64,000 bases of DNA from Paenibacillus sp. JDR-2 (GCF_000023585.1 NC_012914.1:706001-770000); one strand, 5' to 3'; counted from the first letter of the stretch, positions 44,096 to 53,437 are shown. The notes: generated from the sequence alone by a model not told the origin. Numbers and translations are program-made.

Positions 44096-44974
44096 ATGAG
44101 CACGCGAGTAGAAGCAAGTCAGACAATGATCACAATAGCAAGGCGTCAGCAATTTGGACAATGGTTTAGAAAAACAGCGCTATACGCCGTTGTTACGGCC
44201 GTAGCCCTGTCGATGGTCGTTCCTTTCCTGTGGATGCTTTCCGCATCGGTGAAGTCGGAGGCGGAAATATTCAGTTTTCCGATTCAGTGGATTCCAAGCC
44301 ATTTTTTCTGGTCGAATTACAGCAAGGTATGGACGGAACTGCCGTTCTTCACTTATTACCTCAATACGATAAAAATCGCCGTGCTAACCACGCTGCTGCA
44401 GATCATTACATGCTCGACGGCTGCGTATGCCTTTGCCAAAGTGAAGTTTCCGGAACGCGATAAGCTGTTCTTCTTATATGTAGCAACGATGATGGTGCCT
44501 TATCAGGTCATGATGATTCCTCAGTTTGTATTAATCAAGAAGATCGGACTAATGGATTCGCATTGGTCGCTTATTCTGCTCGGAGCTTTTAGTCCGTTTG
44601 GCGTTTTTCTGTTCAGACAGTTTTTTATGTCCATTCCGGAAGAACTCTCGGAGGCGGCCAGAATCGATGGACTAAGTGAATTTGGCATATACGCGCGTAT
44701 TATTCTTCCTTTGATTAGGCCCGCGATTGCCAGCTTGACGATCTTTACCTTCATGCACTCCTGGAACGACTTTCTTGGTCCGTTGATCTATCTGAATTCG
44801 GACAGCCTATTTACCCTCCAGCTCGGCATGCAGCATTTTCAAACCGAGCACGCAACGGAATACGGGCCGTTAATGGCGGCGGCGGTTTGCGCGATTATAC
44901 CAACGATCGTCATTTACTTTTTGGCCCAGGATCATTTCGTAGAGGGTATTTCCGCTGGCGCGGTTAAAGGGTGA
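44096..44974 (+). CDS. ABC sugar permease (MalG-type)
   Basis: 292 residues, six membrane segments; EAA loop EAARIDGLSEFGIYARIILP. AGGGGAG site, 35 bases after the MalF-type gene. Forms the heterodimeric translocation pore with it. Confidence 0.9.
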   Translation: MSTRVEASQTMITIARRQQFGQWFRKTALYAVVTAVALSMVVPFLWMLSASVKSEAEIFSFPIQWIPSHFFWSNYSKVWTELPFFTYYLNTIKIAVLTTLLQIITCSTAAYAFAKVKFPERDKLFFLYVATMMVPYQVMMIPQFVLIKKIGLMDSHWSLILLGAFSPFGVFLFRQFFMSIPEELSEAARIDGLSEFGIYARIILPLIRPAIASLTIFTFMHSWNDFLGPLIYLNSDSLFTLQLGMQHFQTEHATEYGPLMAAAVCAIIPTIVIYFLAQDHFVEGISAGAVKG

Positions 44975-44981
44975 ACATAAA

Positions 44982-46403
44982 ATGAAGCCAAACATCGTTT
45001 ATATATTTGCAGATCAATGGCGCAAGCAGGCTGCCGGGTTTATGGGCGAGGATCAGGTGCTTACGCCGAATATCGACCGTTTTGCGCGGGAGAGTCTGGT
45101 ATTTAACCATGCGCTCTCTTGTACGCCGCTTTGCTCTCCGCATCGTGCAGCGCTTATGACGGGTAGGTATCCGCAATCCAATGGGGTCTATACAAACTGC
45201 AAGAACGGAGCGGATATCATGCTAAGCCCGGATGAAATCTGCATTGGCGATGTATTGAAGGGAGCAGGTTATCAGACCGGTTATATCGGAAAATGGCATT
45301 TGGACTTGCCCGAGCAGAATCATTGTCCGGAGCCGGAGTCCGGCGCACGGGAGTGGGATGCCTATACTCCGCCGGGGCCGAAGCGGCACGGCTTTGATTT
45401 CTGGTATTCCTACGGTGCCTATGATCACCATCTGAGGCCGCACTACTGGAGAGATTCGCCCGAGATGGTGCAGATTGAACAATGGTCGCTAGAGCATGAG
45501 ACTGATGTAGCGCTGGATTATATCCGGGAAAAAGGGAGCGGCGGCAATATGGAACCCTTTGCTCTATTCCTCTCCTGGAATCCACCTCATAGCCCTTTTG
45601 AGCTTGTACCCGAGCTCTACAAAGAGATATACAGAGGACGGGAAATAAACCTGCGCCCTAATGTCCGTTGGGAACGGCTTGAAGCTCATACCGGAGAGAC
45701 CTTTGAGAGCGGAGAAGAAGCGCTGCTCCGGTATACAAGGGATTACTTCGCAGCGGTGTCCGGCATGGATGAGCAATTCGGCCGCATTTGGCGGGAAATT
45801 CAGGAGTTGGGAATTTCCGAGGATACGTTAATTGTCCTTTCTTCGGATCATGGCGAGCTTATGGGGTCGCATGGTTTAATGGCGAAGCATTCCTGGCATG
45901 AGGAATCGATTGGTATCCCTTGCGTAATGAACTGGGAGGGTAAGATTAAGCAGGGCGACACGGATATGTTATTTAACAGCATAGATATTATGCCGACGCT
46001 GCTTGGACTTGCAGGGCTTCCCGTCCCTGCTTCCGTGGAAGGATTGGATCTATCCGGCGATATTCTCGGAAACCGGCGGACGGAGATTTCATCGGCGTTT
46101 ATTTGCGCTTTCCCGGGGAGAAAAGATGCGATCGAAAGTTACTCCGCCTTGGGGCTGGATAACCGGAAATACGGATGGCGAGGCATTCGTACACAGGAGT
46201 ATACCTACGTGGTTCATAAAGGCTATACGCCTGGCGAAGGAACGCAGCGCATCTTCTACGACCTCAAGAAGGATCCGTACCAACTTCATCCTCTTCTATT
46301 GAAGGAACTTCCGCAAACGGAAATTTTGCTTGCGCTGGAAGAAGAGCTGCAACGATGGTTAGACCGTATAGAGGACTCTTTTGAATTAAATGAATCTAAG
46401 TAG
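44982..46403 (+). CDS. Type I sulfatase (Cys-type)
   Basis: 473 residues. The sulfatase signature C-x-P-x-R is present as CSPHR (51-55) in CTPLCSPHRAALMTGRYP; Cys51 would be matured to formylglycine by a separate enzyme not encoded here. IVYIFADQWR at the start supplies metal Asp11, and LSSDHGE supplies further ligands. No signal peptide, so it acts in the cytosol on imported sulfated oligosaccharide. Seven bases after the permease and 18 before GH88. Confidence 0.87.
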   Translation: MKPNIVYIFADQWRKQAAGFMGEDQVLTPNIDRFARESLVFNHALSCTPLCSPHRAALMTGRYPQSNGVYTNCKNGADIMLSPDEICIGDVLKGAGYQTGYIGKWHLDLPEQNHCPEPESGAREWDAYTPPGPKRHGFDFWYSYGAYDHHLRPHYWRDSPEMVQIEQWSLEHETDVALDYIREKGSGGNMEPFALFLSWNPPHSPFELVPELYKEIYRGREINLRPNVRWERLEAHTGETFESGEEALLRYTRDYFAAVSGMDEQFGRIWREIQELGISEDTLIVLSSDHGELMGSHGLMAKHSWHEESIGIPCVMNWEGKIKQGDTDMLFNSIDIMPTLLGLAGLPVPASVEGLDLSGDILGNRRTEISSAFICAFPGRKDAIESYSALGLDNRKYGWRGIRTQEYTYVVHKGYTPGEGTQRIFYDLKKDPYQLHPLLLKELPQTEILLALEEELQRWLDRIEDSFELNESK

Positions 46404-46421
46404 AAGGGAAGGTTGGCAAGG

Positions 46422-47552
46422 ATGTGGCGCGAAGCAATCGAAGATGCGATCGGTAAGGTTCGCCGGAATTTGGAACAACATCAAGGGGCTTTCCCGCATA
46501 TTACGAACGAACAACGTTATGAGTGGTCGGGCAACGAGGATTGGATCGAAGGATTTCATACCGGGCTGACTTGGCTCAGTTATGAATATAGTCGGAATGT
46601 CTTTTTTCAAGAACAGGCTAAGCGGCAGATTGCGGATTTTAGAAGACGCTTTGAGGAGAAAATCTGCCTGGAGCATCACGACATCGGCTTTTTGTACGGG
46701 TTATCGGCCCTTGCCGGATGGATTGTGGAAAAGGACGGCAGCGCTTATGCGCTGGCCCTGCGTGCGGCAGACCACTTGCTCGGAAGATGGCGTGAGCAAG
46801 GAGGTTTCTTGCAAGCCTGGGGACCGGAACAGGATGAGAAAAACGGAGGCCGCATCATTATTGATTGCTTGATGAATCTCCCCCTGTTGTATTGGGCATC
46901 GGAGGTGACGGGCAAGCCGCAATATGCGGAGGTGGCATACAAACAGGCGGAGCTGTCCAGAAGATACCTGGTGCGGGGCGATGATTCGTCCTATCATACG
47001 TTTTATTTCAATAGAGAAACAGGAGAGCCGCTTGGTGGAGGCACCCATCAGGGATATTCTGATGGATCGACCTGGACCCGCGGGCAGGCTTGGGGGATAT
47101 ACGGTTTTGCGCTATCCTACCGGTATACCAAAGACCCTGCTTTCCTGCGGACATCCAAAAGAGTGTTGAGCTACTTCCTGGAGCATTTACCGGAAGATTA
47201 TATCGCTTATTGGGATTTCAATGCGCCTGTTGAAGCCCATACAAGCCGCGACAGCTCGGCTTCCGCCATCACGGCCTGCGGGATGCTGGAGCTGCTTGAC
47301 CTTCTGCCGGAGGAGGACGCTGACCGAGCCTGGATTAAACAAGGGCTAGATCGAACAATGCATTCTCTTGTGAGCAAATACGCCACAATCGGCGAGGAGT
47401 CGGAAGGGTTGCTGAAGCATGGTTCCTATCATGTCCGAGGAAATAATGGTCTCGATGATTTTATGATATGGGGAGATTATTATTACTTGGAGGCGTTGAT
47501 GCGACTGGAACGGGGCATTCCGGGTTATTGGTATGAACGGGATAAAAAATAA
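46422..47552 (+). CDS. GH88 unsaturated glucuronyl hydrolase
   Basis: 376 residues from ATG 46422 (AGAAGGGAAGG site; TTG 46413 abuts it). (alpha/alpha)6-barrel with Asp87 (HHDIGF) and Asp148 (IIDCLMN), matching Asp88 and Asp149 of the Bacillus sp. GL1 enzyme. It removes the 4,5-unsaturated uronic acid from lyase-generated oligosaccharides. No signal peptide. Its pairing with a sulfatase points to chondroitin-, heparin- or ulvan-derived substrates; no polysaccharide lyase is in the window. Confidence 0.88.
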   Translation: MWREAIEDAIGKVRRNLEQHQGAFPHITNEQRYEWSGNEDWIEGFHTGLTWLSYEYSRNVFFQEQAKRQIADFRRRFEEKICLEHHDIGFLYGLSALAGWIVEKDGSAYALALRAADHLLGRWREQGGFLQAWGPEQDEKNGGRIIIDCLMNLPLLYWASEVTGKPQYAEVAYKQAELSRRYLVRGDDSSYHTFYFNRETGEPLGGGTHQGYSDGSTWTRGQAWGIYGFALSYRYTKDPAFLRTSKRVLSYFLEHLPEDYIAYWDFNAPVEAHTSRDSSASAITACGMLELLDLLPEEDADRAWIKQGLDRTMHSLVSKYATIGEESEGLLKHGSYHVRGNNGLDDFMIWGDYYYLEALMRLERGIPGYWYERDKK

Positions 47553-47564
47553 TTCGTTTAAATC

Positions 47565-47600
47565 AGCTGATGATGGTCAAAGACCTCTATCAGCTTTTTT
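47565..47600 (+). terminator. Terminator of the sulfatase-GH88 operon
   Basis: Stem AGCTGAT (47565-47571) with ATCAGCT (47589-47595), inner GTC/GAC, then six T residues. Confidence 0.85.
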
Positions 47601-47688
47601 GCGTAATTTTAGAAGATGCGGGTGTAGTGCACAGAGATTTAATTGTAAAATATGGGTAATGATATCAATGCCAAAAGGAGGTGCTCGA

Positions 47689-48162
47689 TTGCTTATCCGT
47701 CAACTCCAACAGTACGATCAAGATCGTGTTATTTCTATTTTTCAAGAGTACCCGCTGCAATTTCCGTCATTTGTTATTGCTAGGTATCCCGTAAGGTGGG
47801 CGGATTATTTCGCCTCATCTTCTAGGAGCAGAAGCGATTATTTTGTTGCGGAGGATAATGGTGAGGTGATAGGGCATTCGGGTTATATTTTTAATGATGA
47901 CGATGGTCTTTACGAGATTGTAGGCGTTGTTGTTAAGCAGAGTGCTGGAAGAAAAGGTGTTGGCCGGGCACTGCTTGGCGGAATCTGCGATAGACTGAGA
48001 GAGCTCGGAGAGGAGCAGGCGATTTTGTATACGCTTGGCCATCCGGGAAGTCAAGGAACGATCGATTTTTACAAGAGTATCGGATTTGATCTCGTTAATG
48101 AGGAGAAAGACTTTTTTGCAGAAGGATATGACCGAGTTACTTTTACAAAGAAATTCATTTAG
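47689..48162 (+). CDS. GNAT family N-acetyltransferase
   Basis: 157 residues from TTG 47689, which is set six bases after a perfect AAAGGAGGTG site; in-frame ATGs upstream have none and would cross the operon terminator. Acetyl-CoA-binding motif A is VVVKQSAGRKGVGRALLGG. Substrate unknown. The stop codon overlaps the next gene's AGGAGG site. Confidence 0.8.
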   Translation: MLIRQLQQYDQDRVISIFQEYPLQFPSFVIARYPVRWADYFASSSRSRSDYFVAEDNGEVIGHSGYIFNDDDGLYEIVGVVVKQSAGRKGVGRALLGGICDRLRELGEEQAILYTLGHPGSQGTIDFYKSIGFDLVNEEKDFFAEGYDRVTFTKKFI

Positions 48163-48175
48163 GAGGCCATCGAAC

Positions 48176-48583
48176 ATGGAGCATTTTTATAACAATTACC
48201 GGTTTAGCGATGACAAGTCCCTGCTTGATTTGGATACGATCCAAGCCTATCTGGCCAAGAGTTACTGGGCAAACCAGCGGACAAGGGAAACGATCAAGAA
48301 ATCGATTCAGAACTCCACGTGCTACGGGATTTATTATGAAGATAGGCAAGTAGGTTTTGCCCGGGTCATAACGGATTGGGCTACCGTCTATTATCTGGCC
48401 GACGTTTATATAGATGAAGAGCATCGGGGACATGGTTTAGGCAAGGAGTTAGTGGGTTGGATCGTGCAGCAATACGAAGGGCTGTCGGGACTGCTCGGTA
48501 CGCTGGATGCCCATGGATTATATGAGCAGTTCGGCTTCAAGCGTAATGCGGAGCGATTTATGGTCAGGAGGCCGGGGTCCTAG
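48176..48583 (+). CDS. GNAT family N-acetyltransferase
   Basis: 135 residues from ATG 48176 with an AGGAGG site at the upstream gene's stop. Motif A YIDEEHRGHGLGKELVGW is clear, and the C-terminal GLYEQFGFKR completes the fold. Two GNATs in tandem, of different sequence. Substrate unknown. Confidence 0.83.
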   Translation: MEHFYNNYRFSDDKSLLDLDTIQAYLAKSYWANQRTRETIKKSIQNSTCYGIYYEDRQVGFARVITDWATVYYLADVYIDEEHRGHGLGKELVGWIVQQYEGLSGLLGTLDAHGLYEQFGFKRNAERFMVRRPGS

Positions 48584-48600
48584 CCATTAATTTGCTTGTA

Positions 48601-48636
48601 AAAAGACCACTCCTGTTAGCAGGAGCGGTCTTTTTT
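48601..48636. terminator. Bidirectional terminator between GNAT and AKR genes
   Basis: Stem AAAAGACC + CTCCTG with CAGGAG + GGTCTTTT, loop TTAG; T-runs follow on both strands. Confidence 0.88.
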
Positions 48637-48644
48637 ACGATTAT

Positions 48645-49583
48645 TTACTTCTTATCCGAGCTCAGATCCAGCCAAGCCATCTCCTCGCGGGTCAGCTTGA
48701 TGCGCGAGCCTTCGTCGCAGGAGCGGAGCTCCTCGAGCGATTGGGCGCCGATGAGGGCGCAGGTCGGGAAGGCTTGGTTAAGCACGTAAGCGAGCGCGAT
48801 CTGGATTTGCGTGACGTTCTTTTGCTCGGCCAGTTGCTTCGCGCGCTCATAGCGCTCCCAGTTGTCGTCGCTGTAGAAGACGCGGACCAGATCGGCATTG
48901 CTGCGATCTTCCGGAGTGAAACGGCCGGTAAAGAAGCCGCGGGCCTGCGAGGACCAAGAGAACAGCGGAAGCTGGTTGGCTTCATGCCAGGCAAGAGTCT
49001 CGTCGTCGACGGACACGCAGCCAGACCAGAACGGCTCGTTGGCTTTCGCAAGGCTGAGGTTAGGGCTGCTGAACGAGAAGCCAACAAGGCCTTTTGCCGC
49101 CGCGTAGTCATTCGCCTCTTGAATGCGCTGCCAGGTCCAGTTGGATACGCCAATCGTTTGCACCGCGCCGGATTTGATATGCTCGTTCAGAATCTCGATG
49201 ACTTCGCCCGCAGGGACGTTTGGATCATCGCGGTGAAGACCGTACATGTCGATCGTATCGACTTGGAGACGCTCAAGGCTCGTCATCAGGTCGCTGCGGA
49301 TCGCTTCGCGGCTGACGCGCGGGCCATTCTGGTCGTGATGGGCGCCTTTGGTCAGAATCACCCATTGGTCGCGGGTGCCGCGTTCCTTCAGGTAACGGCC
49401 GATCACTTCCTCGCTTTGTCCGCCGCAATAAATATGGGCGGAGTCAAAGCAGTTGCCGCCAATGGCGAAGTAGGCGTCCATGTTGGCAGCGGCTTTTTCA
49501 TAAGAGTCATGGTAGAAATAGTCCGTGCCTTTCATCAAGCGGGATACCGGTTTGTCCAATCCTTGCAGCTTTAAGAATTCCAT
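48645..49583 (-). CDS. Aldo/keto reductase
   Basis: 312 residues. Active-site strand NCFDSAHIYCGGQSEEVIG, the ILTKGAHH lysine region, and YGLHRDDP with the catalytic His. The C-terminal CALIGAQSLEELRSC binds NADP. GAGGAGG site. It follows the Gfo/Idh gene after 24 bases on the same strand, so both are likely in one operon for a sugar or polyol. Confidence 0.85.
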   Translation of the reverse strand: MEFLKLQGLDKPVSRLMKGTDYFYHDSYEKAAANMDAYFAIGGNCFDSAHIYCGGQSEEVIGRYLKERGTRDQWVILTKGAHHDQNGPRVSREAIRSDLMTSLERLQVDTIDMYGLHRDDPNVPAGEVIEILNEHIKSGAVQTIGVSNWTWQRIQEANDYAAAKGLVGFSFSSPNLSLAKANEPFWSGCVSVDDETLAWHEANQLPLFSWSSQARGFFTGRFTPEDRSNADLVRVFYSDDNWERYERAKQLAEQKNVTQIQIALAYVLNQAFPTCALIGAQSLEELRSCDEGSRIKLTREEMAWLDLSSDKK

Positions 49584-49607
49584 ATGAAGCGGCCTCCTCG
49601 GATATCA

Positions 49608-50609
49608 TTATTTTAATTGAACTCTCGCATGCTCGCGGGCAGATAAAAGGCAAGCATCAATAACCTTCATATTGCGGATGGCATCGGTTGTCGGGAATTC
49701 CAGAGGAGTACCGTTTGCAACGGAACGGGCAATGGAATCCGCTTGCGCCGTATACGAATTCACGTACGGTACCTCAATTTGGCGGCGCTCGCCGTTTGCG
49801 TTCAGGTAGATATGGCTGCTTTCCGCCGTTGGCGTAACGAACGCGGACGGAACTTCGATAATACCGTCGGTTCCGAGAATCTCCAGCGGATTGCGGAACG
49901 CCGCCCACATGCCGCAGTCGAAGGTAAGCGATACGTTGCCGTCAAATTCAATCAAGCCTGAGGCCATCATATCGACATCGTCATGCTCCGGCGAGAAGAG
50001 GGCGTTAACCGTAACCGCTTCGGGCTCTTTATCCAGAAGAAGACGCGCCACGTTAATCGGGTAACAGCCTACGTCATAGATGGAGCCGCCGCCCCAAGCT
50101 TTGCGGAAGCGGACATTCTTGGAGTCGTTCGGGTTGTTGAAAGTAAACGCGCTTCGGATCCCGCGAATCTGACCGATTGCACCGGATGCGATCAGCTCTT
50201 TAATCTGCTGATAGCGCGGATGATAGCGATACATAAACGCCTCGGACAGAAGAACGCCTGCTTTGTCGGCTGCTTCGGCCATCTCTGCCGCTTCGTGCGC
50301 GTTCAGAGCGAGAGGCTTCTCGCACAAAATATGCTTGCCTGCTTCGGCTGCGCGGATGGCCCACTCCTTATGGAGATGGTTCGGCAGCGGGATATAAATA
50401 ACGTCAATCGAGCTGTCGGCCAGAAGCGCCTCGTAGCTGTCATAGGCAGTAGGAATGTTCAACTCTTCAGCCGTTTGTCTGGCTTTCTCCCCGTCGCGGC
50501 TCGCGATCGCGGCCACTTCGTTCGAATCGGATAAATGAAGGCCTGGAATTACCGCGTTTTTTGCAATATTAGCGCATCCCAGAATGCCCCATCTAAGCTT
50601 TTTACTCAT
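49608..50609 (-). CDS. Gfo/Idh/MocA family oxidoreductase
   Basis: 333 residues. N-terminal Rossmann fold GILGCANIAKNAVIPGL and the catalytic CEKPLALN lysine; the WGGGSIYDVGCYPINVARLL stretch has the family's conserved Asp and His/Cys region. NAD(P)-dependent sugar or inositol-type dehydrogenase. Divergent from an AraC regulator. Confidence 0.88.
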   Translation of the reverse strand: MSKKLRWGILGCANIAKNAVIPGLHLSDSNEVAAIASRDGEKARQTAEELNIPTAYDSYEALLADSSIDVIYIPLPNHLHKEWAIRAAEAGKHILCEKPLALNAHEAAEMAEAADKAGVLLSEAFMYRYHPRYQQIKELIASGAIGQIRGIRSAFTFNNPNDSKNVRFRKAWGGGSIYDVGCYPINVARLLLDKEPEAVTVNALFSPEHDDVDMMASGLIEFDGNVSLTFDCGMWAAFRNPLEILGTDGIIEVPSAFVTPTAESSHIYLNANGERRQIEVPYVNSYTAQADSIARSVANGTPLEFPTTDAIRNMKVIDACLLSAREHARVQLK

Positions 50610-50734
50610 GCTTCACCCTCGCTTCGTTAGAATGATTTATGACTATATTGCGATTATAGGAGAAGATAATTAAAATTAAAATGATATTATTTTGTATACC
50701 ATTAGAACAATATTGTCATAAAGAGGTGCCCGAT

Positions 50735-51574
50735 ATGAAACGACAAAGCCTACTGCTCACGCTTCCGAATATGCCGTATTTTTGCATGCCTGAATCGGTG
50801 GGCAATTACCGGTTTGACCCGGAGCACAGCACAACCCGCGAGGCCGGAGCCTTGAACAATTTCAATATCCATTACTGCGTTTCCGGCAAAGGCTATGCGG
50901 AGATTGACGGCGTTGTTCATGAGCTTCGGGCAGGGGAAGCCATCCTGTATTTTCCGCTGCAGAAGCAGCGCTATTACAGCAGCCAGGATGAGCCGTGGGA
51001 CGTGCGATGGTTTCATTTCTACGGAGGTACGGGCCTTCGGGATTATCTGATCGAGCAGGGCTTTCATAAAAGTCCGCTATGGAAGCTTCGGCAGCCGCAG
51101 ATTTGGGAGCAAGCGCATGAGGAGCTGCTCCGCGAAGCGGAGACGCACCGGATTCTGCGGCCGGCCCAGCTGTCTATGCTTACCTATATGCTGTTGACGG
51201 TTTTTGTCGAGCATGCGTCTGCCCTGCAAGGAAACAAGACGGGGACCTCAAGCGAGCGGATTATGGAGCTGCTTCCGCTAATGCAGCAGGAGGCCGTGAA
51301 GCCTTTTATCTTGGAGGAATGGGCAGAGCGGGTAGGAGTGTCGCCGTATTACTTCTGCAAGCTGTTCCGGAACGCCACGCGTATGACGCCAATGGATTTT
51401 ATTACCCGCTGCCGCTTGCAGGCGGCAAAGCAGTGGCTGCTCGAGCGGAAGGACGATAACATCGGGCAGATTGCGGAAGAGGCCGGTTATCCTAGCGTCA
51501 GCTATTTCAACAAGCGGTTTATGGAGCATGAAGGGATGACGCCAACGGCATACCGGAGATTGTACGGGGTGTAA
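50735..51574 (+). CDS. AraC family transcriptional regulator with cupin domain
   Basis: 279 residues from ATG 50735 (AGAGGTG site). N-terminal cupin (about 30-120; GAGEAILYFP-like GEAILYFPLQKQRYY) and C-terminal double HTH (about 185-279; PFILEEWAERVGVSPYYFCKLF, PSVSYFNKRF). Divergent from Gfo/Idh and the aldo-keto reductase, which it probably controls in response to a sugar. Confidence 0.87.
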   Translation: MKRQSLLLTLPNMPYFCMPESVGNYRFDPEHSTTREAGALNNFNIHYCVSGKGYAEIDGVVHELRAGEAILYFPLQKQRYYSSQDEPWDVRWFHFYGGTGLRDYLIEQGFHKSPLWKLRQPQIWEQAHEELLREAETHRILRPAQLSMLTYMLLTVFVEHASALQGNKTGTSSERIMELLPLMQQEAVKPFILEEWAERVGVSPYYFCKLFRNATRMTPMDFITRCRLQAAKQWLLERKDDNIGQIAEEAGYPSVSYFNKRFMEHEGMTPTAYRRLYGV

Positions 51575-51609
51575 AAAAACGCCGGCAACCTTAATCAGGT
51601 TCCGGCGTT
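51573..51609 (-). terminator. Terminator of the VOC gene
   Basis: Stem AACGCCGG (51578-51585) with CCGGCGTT (51602-51609), inner AACCT/AGGTT, and seven T residues on the minus strand. It also lies at the 3' end of the convergent araC-like gene. Confidence 0.82.
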
Positions 51610-51614
51610 ATTCA

Positions 51615-52016
51615 TTAGCCTTTCGGCATTTTGCTCTCATCCATGTACAGCAGATTCCAGCGGTGACCGTCCAGGTCGGCAAAGCCCGCGCCGTACATCC
51701 AGCCGTCCGATTCGCTTGGTTTGCCGAAGATGGTACCGCCGGCAAACTCTGCTTTTTGAATAAATTCGTCAACTTCTTCTCTGCTGTTAGCGCCAAGCGA
51801 GAACAACACCTCTGCATATTGGGAGGTATCGGCAACTTTCGCTCCAGAAAATTTCTCAAGCGCCGCTTCGGGGAATAGCAGGAACGTGGTCTGGCCAATC
51901 GTAAGCTTGGCCCTCTCGCTGCCTACGTTAGTTGCTTGGAATCCAATTTGATTAAAAAAGGCGGTTGATTTCTGAACATCCTTGACCGGCAGGTTAATCC
52001 AAATCTCCTGTGACAT
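51615..52016 (-). CDS. VOC family (glyoxalase/bleomycin-resistance fold) protein
   Basis: 133 residues from ATG 52016 (AGGAGG site); the longer frame to 52046 has none. Two beta-alpha-beta-beta-beta units with WINLPVKDVQKSTAFF, QIGFQATN and GFADLDGHRWNLLYMD. The GHRWNLLYMD end supplies a typical metal Glu or Asp position. Substrate unknown. Confidence 0.8.
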   Translation of the reverse strand: MSQEIWINLPVKDVQKSTAFFNQIGFQATNVGSERAKLTIGQTTFLLFPEAALEKFSGAKVADTSQYAEVLFSLGANSREEVDEFIQKAEFAGGTIFGKPSESDGWMYGAGFADLDGHRWNLLYMDESKMPKG

Positions 52017-52106
52017 GGCTCTAGCCTCCTGGAATATATATTTCAACTAGTCCTACTATACTCTAGTTCTTGCGGCAAAAGCGAATTCTACGTGGGGCAA
52101 GGGCTA

Positions 52107-52294
52107 CACTGGAGTTCATACAGCGTAGGGGACGTTTTTGTCCGGTCTCTTATGCTAGATTGGATTAAGTACAGCATAATGCTCGCGTTTGGACGCACGC
52201 GGCGTTTTTAAGTCCTTTTTACTGGATGGAATCCAGCATAGCCTCTGAAACCGTTCCTTTTACCGTAATTTTACTGGGGAAAATCCAATGTAAG
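52107..52294. repeat. Degenerate tandem repeat region
   Basis: Four diverged units with CTGGA/CTAGA, then an AT-rich gap and CAGCATA/CAGCGTA or CCAATGTA occur at about 52107-52128, 52154-52178, 52220-52241 and 52271-52294. They occupy the 360-base gap between the VOC gene and the siderophore-binding gene. I see no open frame with a ribosome site there. Confidence 0.5.
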
Positions 52295-52327
52295 GCGGAG
52301 AGTAAGGAGAGTACGTTGAAAAGAAAT

Positions 52328-52369
52328 AAGGGCTGTTCCATCGTCCAAATGACGATGGAACAGCCCTTT
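52328..52369 (-). terminator. Terminator of the siderophore-binding gene
   Basis: Perfect 18-base stem (52329-52346 with 52351-52368 region; GGGCTGTTCC core) with a five-base loop. On the minus strand ATTTCTTTTC follows. Eight bases after the stop codon. Confidence 0.88.
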
Positions 52370-52376
52370 CGTAACT

Positions 52377-53414
52377 TTATTTGCTTGTCTGCTCCAGCAT
52401 CGTCTGAGCCAAAGTATCGATCTGGCCAAGGATGGATTTTGCGTCAAAGTAGAAGTAGGTTTTGTAATCCAACGGAATGACATTGCCGTTTTTTACGGCA
52501 GGCAGACCTTGCCAGATTTTGCTTTCGGTAAGAGACTTAAGCTGCGCGTCCGATGTTTCGGTGTAAGTGGACAGGAAAATGTAGTCGGCATTTGCGATAT
52601 CCGGCAGCTTCTCCATGGAGATTTCCTGGTACTGCACGCCGTTATCGATGACGTTCTTCTGAATCCATTCCGGAGCTTTGAACTGCAGGGCGTTGTAGAT
52701 GACTTCGCCGCCGCGGCCGTAGTTATCGCCCATAACCGCAATGGTGCCGCCGTCGATCTCCATCAGAACAGCCGTCATGCCCGGCTTCAATTTATCTTTC
52801 AGCATTTCGCGCGCATTAGCGGCCTTTTCCTGGTAATCCGCTTCCCATGCAGCCGCTTCTTTTTCCCGGTTCAGCAAAGCACCGAATTGTTTTACCTCAT
52901 CATGGACGTTTTTGATGGAGTTATAAGGGATAAAGAGGGTTGGAGCGATTTTGGACAGGTCGTCGTAGTTCTCGGCAAGGGTATCGTTAATTAAGATAAG
53001 ATCCGGCTGCAGGGCTAGTACCTTCTCCGCCGAAGCAGGCGATCCGATATCCGTGATTTTGGCTTCCTGCTCCTTCAGGAACGGGCTTCCCATCCACCAT
53101 TCCTTGCTGGCGCCAATCGGCTGAATGCCTAGCGAGAGCAGAGTGCCGTGATAGTAGCCTGCGACGATTCGCTGAGGATTAGTTGGAACCTCAATGTCGC
53201 CTTTAACGGTTTTGACAATACGCGTTGCGGATTGCTCTTCCGTAGTTGCTGTATTATTGCTATCAGCTGCAGGCGAGCTTTCAGCCGTTGGTGACGCAGC
53301 CGAACTAGCAGCATTCGAATTATTGGATGAGTTGCTGCCGCAGGCGCCAAGCAGAGCCAGAATACACAGCAGCGTGGCAGCCGTGACGGACATTTTCTTT
53401 AGTTGATGAAACAT
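52377..53414 (-). CDS. Fe(III)-siderophore-binding lipoprotein
   Basis: 345 residues from ATG 53414 (AGAGGGAG site). Lipobox LLGACGS, then a Ser/Asn/Ala-rich tether and a FepB/FhuD-type bilobal fold (GDIEVPTNPQRIV, LQPDLILIND, GKTYF-type C-terminal QTMLEQ). Binds an iron-siderophore for uptake. Neither permease nor ATPase genes adjoin it. A Fur-like box lies in the 93-base gap upstream, next to a Btr-type regulator gene. Confidence 0.85.
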   Translation of the reverse strand: MFHQLKKMSVTAATLLCILALLGACGSNSSNNSNAASSAASPTAESSPAADSNNTATTEEQSATRIVKTVKGDIEVPTNPQRIVAGYYHGTLLSLGIQPIGASKEWWMGSPFLKEQEAKITDIGSPASAEKVLALQPDLILINDTLAENYDDLSKIAPTLFIPYNSIKNVHDEVKQFGALLNREKEAAAWEADYQEKAANAREMLKDKLKPGMTAVLMEIDGGTIAVMGDNYGRGGEVIYNALQFKAPEWIQKNVIDNGVQYQEISMEKLPDIANADYIFLSTYTETSDAQLKSLTESKIWQGLPAVKNGNVIPLDYKTYFYFDAKSILGQIDTLAQTMLEQTSK

Positions 53415-53437
53415 GAGACGATCTCCCTCTCTGATAT

